DNA of 64,000 nt from Rufibacter latericius (GCF_003721515.1 NZ_RJJD01000008.1:751666-815665), one strand, 5' to 3'. Counted from the stretch's first letter, positions 17,061 to 26,509 are shown. Notes: generated by a model not told the origin, from the sequence alone. Translations and numbers: made by a program.

Positions 17061-18365
17061 TTATAGGTTGAAGGCGGCTTTGATTTTATCTACGTAGTCC
17101 AGTTTCTCCCAGGTGAAGGTCTCAAACTCTCTGGTCTCAACTTTGCCGTTTACCTGATAGGTTACTTGCTTCAGACCAGACTCCCGGCCCATGTGTCCGT
17201 AAGCGGCGGTTTCACCAAATATAGGGTTCTGTAAACCAAAGCGCTTGATGATGTCATACGGGCGCATCTCAAACAATTCATTCACTTTGTTTGCGATCTC
17301 TCCGTCGGTCATGGTTTCGCCGTTGGCACCTTTCACTCTGGTAGTACCATAGGTAGTCACATACAAACCAACTGGTTCAGCTACCCCGATGGCGTACGCT
17401 ACTTGTACCAGGGCCTGATCGGCTACGCCGGCGGCTACCAAGTTTTTGGCGATGTGGCGGGCTGCATAAGCTGCAGAACGGTCTACTTTAGAGGAATCCT
17501 TACCAGAGAATGCACCACCACCGTGAGCACCTTTTCCGCCGTACGTATCCACAATGATTTTACGGCCAGTCAGGCCGGTATCTCCGTGCGGACCACCGAT
17601 CACGAACTTCCCCGTTGGGTTGATGTGGTAGGTGATATCGTCAGCGAAAAGGTCTGCGGTGCGTTGCGGCAACTTGCTTTTCACGCGCGGCAACAGGATG
17701 TTCAGAACATCTTCCTTGATTTTAGCCACCATTTTCTCTTCGGCCTGCTTGGAAGCGGCGCGGTCATTGGCATCTGAGCTCTCGAACTCGTCATGCTGGG
17801 TGGAAATCACCACGGTATCAATCTTCTCAGGCACGTGGGTATCTGAGTAACGGATGGTCACCTGCGATTTGGCATCGGGCCGAAGGTAGGTCATTTCTTT
17901 GCCTTCTTTCCGCACGGCGGCCAGTTCTTTCAATAAAAGGTGGGAAATCTCCAACGCCAAAGGCATGTAGCTGTCGGTCTCGTTGGTGGCGTACCCGAAC
18001 ATCATTCCTTGGTCACCGGCGCCCTGGTCTTCAGGATTTTCGCGCTCCACGCCCTGGTTGATGTCACCAGACTGCTCATGGATGGTAGAGATCACTCCGC
18101 AGGCCTCGGCATCAAACTTATATTCAGACTTAGTGTACCCGATGCGGCGGATCACGTCGCGGGCTACTTTCTGCACATCTACATATGCGTCTGACTTCAC
18201 CTCGCCACTTAGTACTACCAGGCCGGTAGTTACCAATGTCTCACAAGCAACTTTAGACTGAGGATCCTGTTTCAGGAATTCATCCAACAGAGCGTCGGAA
18301 ATTTGATCGGCTACTTTATCCGGATGTCCTTCCGACACCGATTCAGATGTAAAAAGATAAGGCAT
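17061..18365 (-). CDS. metK: S-adenosylmethionine synthase
   Basis: Makes S-adenosylmethionine from methionine and ATP. At 434 residues it is slightly longer than the E. coli enzyme, as is usual for Bacteroidetes. Motifs: the N-terminal [19 protein letters not shown], with the ATP-binding histidine of GHPDK at residues 14-18, [16 protein letters not shown], the phosphate loop [19 protein letters not shown] and [15 protein letters not shown] good promoter (TTG-N18-TAAATTTG) lies about 55 bp before the ATG. I see no SAM riboswitch in the leader. It converges with hpf and shares its terminator. Confidence 0.97.
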   Translation of the reverse strand: MPYLFTSESVSEGHPDKVADQISDALLDEFLKQDPQSKVACETLVTTGLVVLSGEVKSDAYVDVQKVARDVIRRIGYTKSEYKFDAEACGVISTIHEQSGDINQGVERENPEDQGAGDQGMMFGYATNETDSYMPLALEISHLLLKELAAVRKEGKEMTYLRPDAKSQVTIRYSDTHVPEKIDTVVISTQHDEFESSDANDRAASKQAEEKMVAKIKEDVLNILLPRVKSKLPQRTADLFADDITYHINPTGKFVIGGPHGDTGLTGRKIIVDTYGGKGAHGGGAFSGKDSSKVDRSAAYAARHIAKNLVAAGVADQALVQVAYAIGVAEPVGLYVTTYGTTRVKGANGETMTDGEIANKVNELFEMRPYDIIKRFGLQNPIFGETAAYGHMGRESGLKQVTYQVNGKVETREFETFTWEKLDYVDKIKAAFNL

Positions 18366-18418
18366 TATCTAGGTATTATTTCTACGACAAGGCGGCCCAA
18401 CACTTGAACCACTAAAGA

Positions 18419-18447
18419 CAAATTTAGTTTAATTGGTGGAGATGCAA
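18419..18447 (-). promoter_or_regulatory. Promoter of metK
   Basis: On the minus strand TTG (18447-18445), 18 bp, then TAAATTTG (18426-18419), fitting the Bacteroidetes consensus. The expected start of transcription is near 18412. Confidence 0.6.
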
Positions 18448-18680
18448 AAAACTTGCTTTACAAAAGCAGGATTTCCCTGATTTTTCTTCGGCCCTTCCGC
18501 TACCTATGAATTAAAGCGGTTCTGTTTTAAAGGTGGTTTTAGGAAAACAATGGCAAAACACACTCCTTCCCTCCTTTGTGTTTTCTGAGGCCCGTGCCCC
18601 TCAAGATAGAAACCTTTTAAACCTTCCCCCGTTTCAAAAACTTCTTAGAAACTATATTTATCAAACCATTTATCTACTCC
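18448..18680. other. Intergenic region between divergent metK and PAP2 genes
   Basis: Together with the metK leader this gap exceeds 300 bp. It must contain the promoter of the PAP2 pair, but no convincing TTG/TAnnTTTG match is seen (TATATTTA at about 18653-18660 is the closest). A weak copy of the dispersed palindrome lies at 18523-18559. Confidence 0.4.
18523..18559. repeat. Dispersed intergenic palindrome, copy b (weak)
   Basis: Left arm TTTTAAAGGTGGTTTT, centre AGG, right arm AAAACAATGGCAAAAC. It resembles the family but diverges more than most copies. Confidence 0.35.
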
Positions 18681-19490
18681 ATGAAAAGACACATTTGTAC
18701 CCTTATCATAAGTATTTTCACCCTTACGCATTCTTTTGCCCAATCCACGTCGCCTTACAAAACCTCTTTTAAGGTAGACGCTCCTATTACCGTGGCAGGC
18801 ATGGGCCTGAGTGGATTAGGCTTGTACCTGATGCAGCAGAAAGACCCGTTCACTCAGGAAGAGGCCATGAACCTGCGCAAAAGCGATGTCAACAGCTTTG
18901 ACCGTTTCTCAGCTGGTAACCACAGTGAAAGCGCCAAAAAGGTAAGTGACTTTATGCTGTATGGCTCGCTAGCTGCCCCTGCTCTGTTGTTGTTTGACTC
19001 AGATATCAACGATAATACCGGGCAATTGCTGGCGCTGTACGTAGAGACCATGTCTATCACGGGAACCTTGTTTACCATGGGTTCGGCGGCCTTTCCAAGA
19101 GCTCGGCCACTGACCTATAGCCCCGAAGTAGAGATCGGTGAGAAAACCAGAGCCAATTCTCAGAACTCCTTCTTTGCCGGACATACAGCTGCGGTTTCCA
19201 CTATCTCTTTCTTCACGGCCAAAGTGTTCCATGATTACAACCCAGACTCACCAGCTCGTCCGTTTGTGTGGGCCGGGGCTGCCCTTGTACCCGCAGCAGT
19301 AGGCTATCTGCGCCTGGAAGCCGGGAAACACTTTCTCAGCGATAACCTGGTAGGCTATGGCGTAGGAGCTGCCGTGGGTATTCTGGTGCCGCAGCTTCAT
19401 AAGAAAAACAGTAACCTCTCCATCTCTCCTAGTGTGATACCGGTTCTTGGGCAAAATCTGGACGGGGTAAGTCTTCAATATAAATTTTGA
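18681..19490 (+). CDS. PAP2 superfamily phosphatase (first of tandem pair)
   Basis: 269 residues with a Sec signal peptide (MKRHICTLIISIFTLTHSFAQ). The phosphatase signature is divergent but readable: RARPLTY, the NSFFAGHTAA version of the SGH motif with the catalytic His, and LRLEAGKHFLSDNLVGY with the second His and Asp. The protein would remove phosphate from lipid or other phosphates in the periplasm; the substrate is unknown. The C-terminus ends in Phe (SLQYKF), as in outer-membrane proteins. The stop codon overlaps the ATG of the paralogous next gene by one base (TGATG), so the two are translated together. Confidence 0.85.
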   Translation: MKRHICTLIISIFTLTHSFAQSTSPYKTSFKVDAPITVAGMGLSGLGLYLMQQKDPFTQEEAMNLRKSDVNSFDRFSAGNHSESAKKVSDFMLYGSLAAPALLLFDSDINDNTGQLLALYVETMSITGTLFTMGSAAFPRARPLTYSPEVEIGEKTRANSQNSFFAGHTAAVSTISFFTAKVFHDYNPDSPARPFVWAGAALVPAAVGYLRLEAGKHFLSDNLVGYGVGAAVGILVPQLHKKNSNLSISPSVIPVLGQNLDGVSLQYKF

Positions 19491-20329
19491 TGAAACGCCT
19501 GTTCAGTCCCAATTGGTGTATTTTAGCCTTAGTGGCGTTGTGGCAGTTGGCAGGGACTCCTGTGCAGGCCCAAAGCCCCGAGCGCTTGTACCACACAGAC
19601 TTGCTGCGCGATGGCTTGATCACTGCCGGTGGGGTAACCATGGCCGTTACTGGGTCTACCCTCCTCACAAACAAAAGGCAGTTGACTGAGGAGGACCTGA
19701 TGTCTCTTGACAAAAGCCAGGTAAACAAGTTTGACCGTTGGGCCGCAGGCAATTACAGCAAGAAAGCCAAAGACGCCAGCGATGTCTTTTTCTACACCTC
19801 GTACGGCTTGCCCCTTCTTTTCTTAGCCGATAAATCTGCTACCCCGCACGCCAGAGACATTTACTTTCTCTATGCTGAGACGATATCCTTGGCCGGAGGG
19901 CTCTATGCTTTAACGGCAGGCCTCACTAACCGAAAAAGACCCAACGTTTACGCCACCCATGCTCCTTTGGAGGAACGCCTGCACAAGTATGCAGAAAATT
20001 CTTTCTTCGCGGGCCATACGGCGGCTACTGCCAGCGTAACCTTCTTTACCGCGAAAGTCTTTCATGATCTGCATCCAGGTTCGCCTTGGCGACCGGTGGT
20101 GTGGGGAGCGGCGGCGGCATTTCCTGCTACGGTAGGGTATTTACGGCTGCGCGCCGGCAAGCATTTCTTATCGGATAACATCGTGGGGTATACCGTAGGA
20201 GCCGCCATTGGGATTTTGGTACCCGAGCTCCATAAAAAGAACCGCGAAATGGGTTGGAGAGTAGTGCCAGCGTCAGAACAGTTACCCGGAGAATTCCTGC
20301 AAGGCGTTGCGCTTACCAGGCGTTTTTAG
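19490..20329 (+). CDS. PAP2 superfamily phosphatase (second of tandem pair)
   Basis: 279 residues from the ATG at 19490; an in-frame TTG three bases earlier is a less likely start. Signal peptide residues about 1-23 end in GTPVQAQ. It has the same signature as the preceding gene (NSFFAGHTAATASVTFFTAK, LRLRAGKHFLSDNIVGY) and the same order of motifs, so the two arose by tandem duplication. The paralogs differ most in their N-terminal 100 residues. The stop codon (CGT TTT TAG) lies inside a copy of the dispersed palindrome. Confidence 0.85.
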   Translation: MKRLFSPNWCILALVALWQLAGTPVQAQSPERLYHTDLLRDGLITAGGVTMAVTGSTLLTNKRQLTEEDLMSLDKSQVNKFDRWAAGNYSKKAKDASDVFFYTSYGLPLLFLADKSATPHARDIYFLYAETISLAGGLYALTAGLTNRKRPNVYATHAPLEERLHKYAENSFFAGHTAATASVTFFTAKVFHDLHPGSPWRPVVWGAAAAFPATVGYLRLRAGKHFLSDNIVGYTVGAAIGILVPELHKKNREMGWRVVPASEQLPGEFLQGVALTRRF

Positions 20330-20359
20330 CCTTAATTCTTAAAACCGCCCTTAAAACAG
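20321..20359. repeat. Dispersed intergenic palindrome, copy c, overlapping a stop codon
   Basis: CGTTTTTAGCCTTAATTC then TTAAAACCGCCCTTAAAACAG (written in two parts). Very close to copy l at 62638. It supplies the last two codons and stop (Arg-Phe-stop) of the PAP2 gene, and its right arm forms the left part of the following long hairpin. Confidence 0.65.
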
Positions 20360-20404
20360 AAAAGCCCGTCAAGGAGACGGGCTTTTCTGTTTTAAGGGCG
20401 GTTT
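20342..20404. terminator. Long perfect hairpin between PAP2 and S9 peptidase genes
   Basis: Arms 20342-20370 and 20376-20404 are perfect 29-bp inverted repeats with a 5-nt loop (AAGGA). The right arm ends at the base next to the stop codon of the peptidase gene (20405-20407). It serves two convergent genes, so it is probably bidirectional. Confidence 0.88.
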
Positions 20405-22795
20405 CTATTTTGGACCCGTTTTGTTCAAATTGGCCTCGAAAAGCTTCAGGATACGCTTGTACTCATCGGTCCAGCTGCTGGGCTCCACAAAGCCGTGGTC
20501 TTCTATGGGGTAAACGGCCAGTTCCCAGTTCTCTTTCTTCAGCTCGATCAGGCGCTGCGACAACCGCACGATGTCCTGGAAATGCACGTTGGTGTCTACC
20601 ATGCCATGGCACATCAACAATGCCCCTTTTAAACCTTCGGCGAAGTAAATAGGAGAGCTGCGGGTGTAAGCAAGGCTATCGTCCTGAGGTTCGTTCAGGA
20701 TGTTGGAAGTATAGCCGTGATTGTAGTGGGCCCAGTCGGTGACCGACCGAAGGGCAGCCCCTGCGGCAAAAACATCGGGTTGGGTGAACATGGCCATCAG
20801 GGTGATAAATCCACCGTAAGACCCGCCATAGATGCCAATCCGCTTGGGGTCTACCTTGTATTTCTCCACCAGCATCTTGGCGCCGTCTACGTGGTCACTG
20901 AGGTCTTTTCCGCCCATGTGCCGGTAAATGCCGGTACGCCAATCGCGGCCGTAACCGGCGCTGCCCCTGTAATCGATATCCAAGACGGTATAGCCTTTGT
21001 CTACCAGAAGGTTGTGGAACATGTATTCCCTGAAATAGGTGCTCCACCATTTGTGGGCGTTCTGCAGATAACCCGCGCCATGCACGAAAATCACGGCTGG
21101 TCCATTTGCAGCGGAACCTTCGGGCCGGTACAACCGGGCATGTACGTCTGCTCCATCGGTGGCTTTATAGGTGATTACCTCCGGCTCTCGCCAAGGATAG
21201 GCATTGAATTCCTGGGTAGTTGATTTGGTGATCTGCACCGGCTTGGCTCCGGGTCTGTTCTCCATGAGGTACAGCTCCCAAGGTTTGTTGGAGTAGGAAT
21301 ACCGGATAGCCAGATGCTTTTCATCTGGAGACATGGTCACTTCATGGGCGCCGGTCATGCGGGTGATCTGCTCCATTTTGCCGCCTTTCAAAGGCATTCT
21401 ATAGAAATGCTGCTCTCCGGGGTGCACCTGGTTGGTGGTGAGATACCAGTTTTTCCTGTCTTGGCTCATCTGGATGTTCAGCACCTCAAATTTTCCGCTG
21501 GTCAAGGCCTTCTTCTGCCCGGAGGCAGCATTCACAGTGTACAGGTGGGCATAGCCGCTTTCTTCTGAGAGAAACCACACGTTTTCATTGTCGGGCATCC
21601 AACCTATTTCGCCAGGGCCGTACCCGTTGATCCACGCCTCGTCATGCTGCCGATCCAACACCTTAATTCCCCGGGTGGCGGGGTCAAACGTCATGATCCA
21701 ACGGTCTTTGTTATCATGTGCTCTGGCTACCAGCACCGCTTTCTTCCCATCTGGGGAATAGTAAGGCCCGAACATCATAACTTTTCTCGTCTCTGTTTTG
21801 GCTTGTGCCGAATCTACTTTGCCGGTTTTCTGGCCGTTTTTCAAAAAAGAAGGCTTTTCCTGAATGCCCGGTAGCGTCTTGAAAGAAACGAGGTACGTGG
21901 TGTCTGCCTTCAGGTCATACAGCCCAAGTTCATAGGTAGCCTGGTCATCGCCAACCTTGGTTCTGGTAGGGATATCCTCGGTGTAGCCCGAGGAAGTCAC
22001 ATAGTTTGGTACCTGCGCAACCTTGCTGTTGGCCGGCCTGGTTACCAACCGATAGGTGATGAACCGCTCATCGGGGCTCAATATGATATTGTCTACCGTT
22101 TTGTCTTCAAGGTAGATTTCCCTGGGCCGGTTTCTGGAGGCTTCTTTCTGGGCCAGACGTTGCTGCCGCCGTTCCTCTTCCCGTTTCTGGATGATCTGCA
22201 CTAAATCGGTCTGCTGCTCTCGCAAGAAACGCTCCTGCGGGTCCTTCACAAAGTCTGGATCTGCGGGTTTCCGGCCTTTTCTGAAATCGGTGAGTTGCCG
22301 GGTTTGTCCGTTGGCAATGCTCCAAGCGTACAGGTTTCCGTCCTTCACGTAGGTGATTTCTTGCTCATCAAAGGCAAAGGCCGGAGAAGACTCTCTTTCT
22401 ACGGTTTTGGTGAGTTGCCTCAGCTTCCCAGATTTCAAATCTACCAGAAAAAGGTCTCCTCCGCGTTCGTACACCCGCTGGGTTCTCTTTTGGTTATAGA
22501 CGCCCCCCGGGGTAAGCAGTCTCCGGCGCTCCGCCGCAGGCACTTTGCTTACTTTCTGGTTTTTTACTCCAACGGTGTATAGAGAGTCACGCCTGGCTTT
22601 CTCGGGATTCCATTGGAAGTAGGCTTGTTTGCTGTCATCAGACCAATAGATAGCACTGGGAGAAGTACCTATCCATCGGGCAGGATCCTGCATGATCTTC
22701 TCTACCGTGAGGGTTGGCTTGGTTTGGCCATAGCTCCCGAAAAAAGGCAACAAGGCCATGGCTCCGCTCAGGAGCATTTTCAATTTCACGCGCAT
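20405..22795 (-). CDS. S9 family peptidase (prolyl oligopeptidase / DPP IV-like)
   Basis: 796 residues from the ATG at 22795 (MRVKLKMLLSGAMALLPFF...), which opens a signal peptide; the frame extends upstream to 22996 without similarity. The first about 480 residues form a beta-propeller with WD40/PD40-like repeats (SPDERFITYRL, SPDGKKAVLVARAH, SPDEKHLAIRYS). The C-terminal alpha/beta-hydrolase domain carries the nucleophile in IYGGSYGGFITLM, the acid in CHGMVDTNVHF and the His in IEDHGFVEP. It should be a periplasmic exopeptidase cleaving after proline or a similar residue. It follows the amidase gene on the same strand. A dispersed-palindrome copy overlaps its start codon. Confidence 0.92.
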   Translation of the reverse strand: MRVKLKMLLSGAMALLPFFGSYGQTKPTLTVEKIMQDPARWIGTSPSAIYWSDDSKQAYFQWNPEKARRDSLYTVGVKNQKVSKVPAAERRRLLTPGGVYNQKRTQRVYERGGDLFLVDLKSGKLRQLTKTVERESSPAFAFDEQEITYVKDGNLYAWSIANGQTRQLTDFRKGRKPADPDFVKDPQERFLREQQTDLVQIIQKREEERRQQRLAQKEASRNRPREIYLEDKTVDNIILSPDERFITYRLVTRPANSKVAQVPNYVTSSGYTEDIPTRTKVGDDQATYELGLYDLKADTTYLVSFKTLPGIQEKPSFLKNGQKTGKVDSAQAKTETRKVMMFGPYYSPDGKKAVLVARAHDNKDRWIMTFDPATRGIKVLDRQHDEAWINGYGPGEIGWMPDNENVWFLSEESGYAHLYTVNAASGQKKALTSGKFEVLNIQMSQDRKNWYLTTNQVHPGEQHFYRMPLKGGKMEQITRMTGAHEVTMSPDEKHLAIRYSYSNKPWELYLMENRPGAKPVQITKSTTQEFNAYPWREPEVITYKATDGADVHARLYRPEGSAANGPAVIFVHGAGYLQNAHKWWSTYFREYMFHNLLVDKGYTVLDIDYRGSAGYGRDWRTGIYRHMGGKDLSDHVDGAKMLVEKYKVDPKRIGIYGGSYGGFITLMAMFTQPDVFAAGAALRSVTDWAHYNHGYTSNILNEPQDDSLAYTRSSPIYFAEGLKGALLMCHGMVDTNVHFQDIVRLSQRLIELKKENWELAVYPIEDHGFVEPSSWTDEYKRILKLFEANLNKTGPK

Positions 22796-22831
22796 TTTAG
22801 GGTTGTTTTCAGGAAAATAGGTCAAAAACAG
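22793..22831. repeat. Dispersed intergenic palindrome, copy d, overlapping a start codon
   Basis: Arms TTTTAGGGTTGTTTTC and GAAAATAGGTCAAAAAC. On the minus strand the end reads CCCTAAAATGCG, where other copies have AAAACG, so the element includes the ATG of the S9 peptidase gene. It fills most of the 46-bp gap to the amidase gene. Confidence 0.65.
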
Positions 22832-22841
22832 TAAATACTGG

Positions 22842-24515
22842 CTAGAAAGCCAAAGAAGGATGCTTTTTGTGGAAATCGGTTCCGTCTTGGTAAGCCTTCG
22901 CGAAGGCCAACAAGTCGGCTTCGCCAAATAGTTTACCGATGAAGGTGATGGTGGTAGGCAGGTTTCGGGTACTGAAGCCATTGGGAACCACCACACACGG
23001 ATGCCCTGTCAAGTTGGTGACTACCAGGTTGCTGCTGGCGAACGAAGGAGATACGTACACGTCTACCTTCTGCATCATTTTGTGCATCTCCTGAATCAGC
23101 TGGTATCGTACCCGCTGAGCCTGGATATATTCCACCGCGGGGATAAACCGGGCGCTCCGGAAGGTATTTGGCCAGGCATTTCGGTCCTGATTCACCATCA
23201 AATCTACTTTGCCGTTGCGGGTGATTTCATCAAAGGCTGCCGCCCCTTCCACCGAAATGGTGAGGATAAGGTCATTCACGGGCAATTTCGGCAGTTCAAT
23301 GGGAATGAGTTCGTGCCCGGCTTTCCGCAGTGCCTCCAAGGTGGCCTGGTCCTGTGCTTTGGTGGGATAATCGCGGTCGAAGTCGGTTTTCAGGTACCCA
23401 ATCCGGAGTTTCTTCAGGTCTTGTTTGGCGTCATAGTTAAAGGAAGCGTCATACACCGTCTGGTCTTTCCCGTCTGGTCCATAGATCGCATTAAACACAA
23501 TGGCGCAGTCTTCCACTGTTCTGGCAATGGGGCCAATCTTGTCCATGGACCAACTTAACGCCATGGCCCCTTGGCGGCTAACCCGACCGTACGTGGGGCG
23601 TAACCCCGTAGTGCCGCATGCCGAAGAAGGAGACACAATGGAGCCCAGGGTTTCGGTTCCGATGGCGAAGGGCAGCAAACCCGCCGCCACGGCAGAAGCC
23701 GATCCTGCCGAGGAACCGCTTGATCCTCTTTTAATATCCCAAGGTGTTTTTGTTTTGCCGCCGTACCACACGTCGCCCATGGCCAGTTCACCTAAAGTCA
23801 TCTTGGCAACCAAAACTGCGCCGGCCTCCCTCAGCTTCACAATCACGGTGGCATCTTCGTCTATGACCTGGTCTTTGTAAGGAACCGATCCCCAGGTTGT
23901 TTTATACCCTTTGGTGCTCAAGAGGTCTTTCGCCCCATAAGGGATGCCATGCAAGAGCCCTTTGTATTTACCGGCTTTGATCTCGGCATCGGCTTGTTTT
24001 GCCTGCTGCATGGCCATTTCCTCGGTGAAGGAAGTCACACACTGCAGTTTGGGGTTGTACTTTTTGAGGCGATCCAGATAGAACTGGGTTAACTCCACTG
24101 AGGTAATCTTCTTCGTTTTCAAGAGCTCCGCCAGTTCCCTGACAGAATAGTACGCCAAGTCTTCTCTGTTCGCCGGAAGCTCTACTTTCTTCACCTCAGA
24201 GGGCTTGAACTTACCTTTCTCCTTGGCAAAGGTGAAGCCAACCGGCAACGGGTTAAATTGTAACGCAGGCGCTACACTGTTCTCCAGTTTTACTTCCCGC
24301 AGGCGGGTATAGCTACCGCGCAGGTCGGTAAGTTCTGTTAAGGCAGTGTCCAACTGTGCATTGGTGAAGGAGAGCCCCAGCAATTTTTGGGCACTCTGCA
24401 CCATGGGAACCGTGATCTTCTCCATTTGGGCCTGTTTTCCGAAAAACGCCCCGGAAACAAAAATGAGTAAGCCGGAGGTAACTAGGGTAAAAACTTTCTT
24501 TGTTTGTGTTGGCAT
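22842..24515 (-). CDS. Amidase signature family hydrolase, membrane-anchored or exported
   Basis: 557 residues. An N-terminal hydrophobic segment (about 8-26, VFTLVTSGLLIFVSGAFFG) suggests export. The amidase signature region follows: catalytic Lys in GIPYGAKDLL, the Ser-rich RGSSGSSAGSASAVAAG with cis-Ser, and the nucleophile region TETLGSIVSPSSACGTTGLRPT. The C-terminal half shows KIGPIARTVEDCA. Related enzymes include GatA, but an exported single-subunit form next to an exopeptidase points to peptide or amide catabolism rather than tRNA amidation; this is inference. The S9 peptidase gene follows 46 bp downstream. Confidence 0.9.
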   Translation of the reverse strand: MPTQTKKVFTLVTSGLLIFVSGAFFGKQAQMEKITVPMVQSAQKLLGLSFTNAQLDTALTELTDLRGSYTRLREVKLENSVAPALQFNPLPVGFTFAKEKGKFKPSEVKKVELPANREDLAYYSVRELAELLKTKKITSVELTQFYLDRLKKYNPKLQCVTSFTEEMAMQQAKQADAEIKAGKYKGLLHGIPYGAKDLLSTKGYKTTWGSVPYKDQVIDEDATVIVKLREAGAVLVAKMTLGELAMGDVWYGGKTKTPWDIKRGSSGSSAGSASAVAAGLLPFAIGTETLGSIVSPSSACGTTGLRPTYGRVSRQGAMALSWSMDKIGPIARTVEDCAIVFNAIYGPDGKDQTVYDASFNYDAKQDLKKLRIGYLKTDFDRDYPTKAQDQATLEALRKAGHELIPIELPKLPVNDLILTISVEGAAAFDEITRNGKVDLMVNQDRNAWPNTFRSARFIPAVEYIQAQRVRYQLIQEMHKMMQKVDVYVSPSFASSNLVVTNLTGHPCVVVPNGFSTRNLPTTITFIGKLFGEADLLAFAKAYQDGTDFHKKHPSLAF

Positions 24516-24825
24516 GCAATGAGATTTTAAGAGTAGGATAAACAGAGCTGATTAACAGAAATAACTATCCTTATAATTAACCTTTTTCTGTCAGATTATA
24601 AACATTAAAATTAGTAAGTGACCTCCTCACCTTCAATTCTATGAATAGGTTGCCCTAAGCGTGTCACATAAAAGCAGATCACGGTTTTCTTTTTGAACCG
24701 AAGACAAATTTAAAAGAATGGCCTGCTTTGATCTCCATCCATATAAATTCCCAAACTTTAGACTGCTTGGGAGTTCATAAGGGTGAAATTATCATTCCCG
24801 ATTCTCCTTTTAAGAACCACCATTA
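24516..24825. other. Intergenic region upstream of the amidase gene
   Basis: AT-rich with no credible open frame. A TAAATTTG on the minus strand (24705-24712) fits the -7 consensus, but no TTG is at the proper distance and it lies 190 bp from the ATG, so the promoter is unresolved. Confidence 0.35.
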
Positions 24826-24860
24826 AAAAAAAGGGCTGCTCTTAAAGAGCAGCCCTTTTT
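24826..24860 (-). terminator. Terminator of the first susCD operon
   Basis: Arms AAAAAGGGCTGCTCTT (24828-24843) and AAGAGCAGCCCTTTTT (24845-24860) form a stem with the tip opened; a T6 run follows on the minus strand. It is 64 bp beyond the SusD stop. Confidence 0.88.
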
Positions 24861-24923
24861 GAAAAGAAAATTTGGAGTAGAATTCCAGAAGGATAAACCT
24901 TCTACATTTCTTATATCAATTTA

Positions 24924-26498
24924 CTATTGGTTAAGCACTGGGTTGTTAACAACCTCATTTTGAGGAATGTTAAAGGTTAACTCATCAGAATCCCAAGCGT
25001 AAGTTTGCCCTTGGAAGAATAGATGGTTGCTTCCTCTAGTAACACTCTTCTTAAGCCTCTTCATAGCCAAATAGGTTTTACCTTCTCCCCAAAGTTCAAT
25101 ACGGGTTTGAAGATAGATTTCATCCAAGAGAGCTTGACCGCTTAAACCATCCAGTTGGCTTTCATAGGCTGCATAGCTTGCTGGAACAATTCTTTTAACC
25201 ATTAAGGTCTTCAGCATATCTCTTGCCGGACCGTCCTGGCCTAATCTAGCTTTCGCTTCAGCATTCAACAATACCATTTCTTCAAGACGCATGTAGACAT
25301 AATCTGTCACAACAACGCGTTGTCCACCTATTACTCTGTTAGGGTCAAAGAATTTGTTAACTGGCATTAAATCCATATCTCCGGCACCATAGCCATCTTC
25401 CTTATAGAAAGCTTCAATACCGCCGTTGATTGGGTCAAACTGTCCTTTTCTAACGTCATCCTCGCGAATGGCATTATATAGTCCTACATCAATGGTCTTT
25501 GGATCACCTGCCCAAGCATAGCTATAGGTGAATATATCCATTTGCCCCCAATATGAAACTAAGTCAAGGCCATTTGGTACAGTAAGATCTACTCCCCACA
25601 TCCAGCTAGGGCTAGCTACGTTATTAAATCCAGATTCAGGATTTAATACTTCGCCATTTGCTCCTAATTGCGCGACTACCTCATTTGGATTCAACAAGCG
25701 GAAATTGCCTCCAATGAGTTCATCTGTGAGTTCAATTACCTGTTGAAGATCAGCCTGACTGCCTCTGCTTGCATAAGCATACGCTAACAAACCTTTTGCC
25801 ACATCCTGATTAATTTCATTCTTGGCTGATCTGTTAAAACCTTCCAGCAAAGTGACTGCCTCGGTCAAATCTTTGACAATGAAGTTATAAACTTCGGCAG
25901 AGGTACTTCTTGGTTGAGCGTCAGACGCTGAAGAAGAATAAATTGGAATGGTTTTTTCATTTCCAGTTCCGTAGCCATTGCTAAAGTACTGCGAAAGATA
26001 GAAGTGGGCATAAGCACGCATTGCTTTTGCCTGACCCATTTGGTGTTTATTGATCGCCTTTTCAGGAACAGCATCATTTCCTCCCAAAATCTCAATAAGA
26101 GTATTTGCGGCAAAAACAATTCTGTAATAATACCGCCAAGGCTGGTATCCTGCATTCAAAGTAAAGTCTGTTGTTGCCTGGTATCTAGCTATCCCAGAGT
26201 ACCACCCGTAGGTTGTTCCGGCTAGCACCACATCAGAAGCAATCATATCACTAAAGATGTCGTACCCTTTTTGACCGAAATCATCGTGGTTTGTTGTTCC
26301 TCCTGTGCCTGTATTAAACATAGTAGTGTACAAACCTGCCACAAACCCATTCAACAAAGTAGGGTCTAATTTAGCTGCGTCGGCTATTTGCTCAGGGGAA
26401 GTTCTTTCACTTGGCTTTGTCTCCAAGAAATCCTCTTCACAGCTGCTCATTGTTAATGAAAGAGCAGCGGCTGCCATTATATATAAACTCTTTTTCAT
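24924..26498 (-). CDS. SusD/RagB family nutrient-binding lipoprotein (locus 1)
   Basis: 524 residues. The lipoprotein signal MKKSLYIMAAAALSLTMSSC has its lipobox Cys at residue 20, followed by the typical EEDFLETKPSERTSP. SusD-like TPR helices are seen around AYAHFYLSQYF and EVYNFIVKDLTEAVTLL. The C-terminal RagB region includes YVYMRLEEMVLLNAEAKARLG and RIELWGEGKTYLAMKRL. The protein caps the SusC barrel at the cell surface and captures ligand. It starts 11 bp after the SusC stop. The substrate is unknown, as no enzyme gene is adjacent. Confidence 0.95.
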   Translation of the reverse strand: MKKSLYIMAAAALSLTMSSCEEDFLETKPSERTSPEQIADAAKLDPTLLNGFVAGLYTTMFNTGTGGTTNHDDFGQKGYDIFSDMIASDVVLAGTTYGWYSGIARYQATTDFTLNAGYQPWRYYYRIVFAANTLIEILGGNDAVPEKAINKHQMGQAKAMRAYAHFYLSQYFSNGYGTGNEKTIPIYSSSASDAQPRSTSAEVYNFIVKDLTEAVTLLEGFNRSAKNEINQDVAKGLLAYAYASRGSQADLQQVIELTDELIGGNFRLLNPNEVVAQLGANGEVLNPESGFNNVASPSWMWGVDLTVPNGLDLVSYWGQMDIFTYSYAWAGDPKTIDVGLYNAIREDDVRKGQFDPINGGIEAFYKEDGYGAGDMDLMPVNKFFDPNRVIGGQRVVVTDYVYMRLEEMVLLNAEAKARLGQDGPARDMLKTLMVKRIVPASYAAYESQLDGLSGQALLDEIYLQTRIELWGEGKTYLAMKRLKKSVTRGSNHLFFQGQTYAWDSDELTFNIPQNEVVNNPVLNQ

Positions 26499-26509
26499 TC
26501 TGGTTCTAA

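Noticed and set aside
18366-18447. SAM riboswitch in the metK leader
   Set aside because: The leader is only about 50 nt after the predicted transcription start and shows no aptamer-like helices.
22796-22996. N-terminal extension of the S9 peptidase
   Set aside because: It overlaps the amidase gene end and the palindrome; the ATG at 22795 begins a normal signal peptide.
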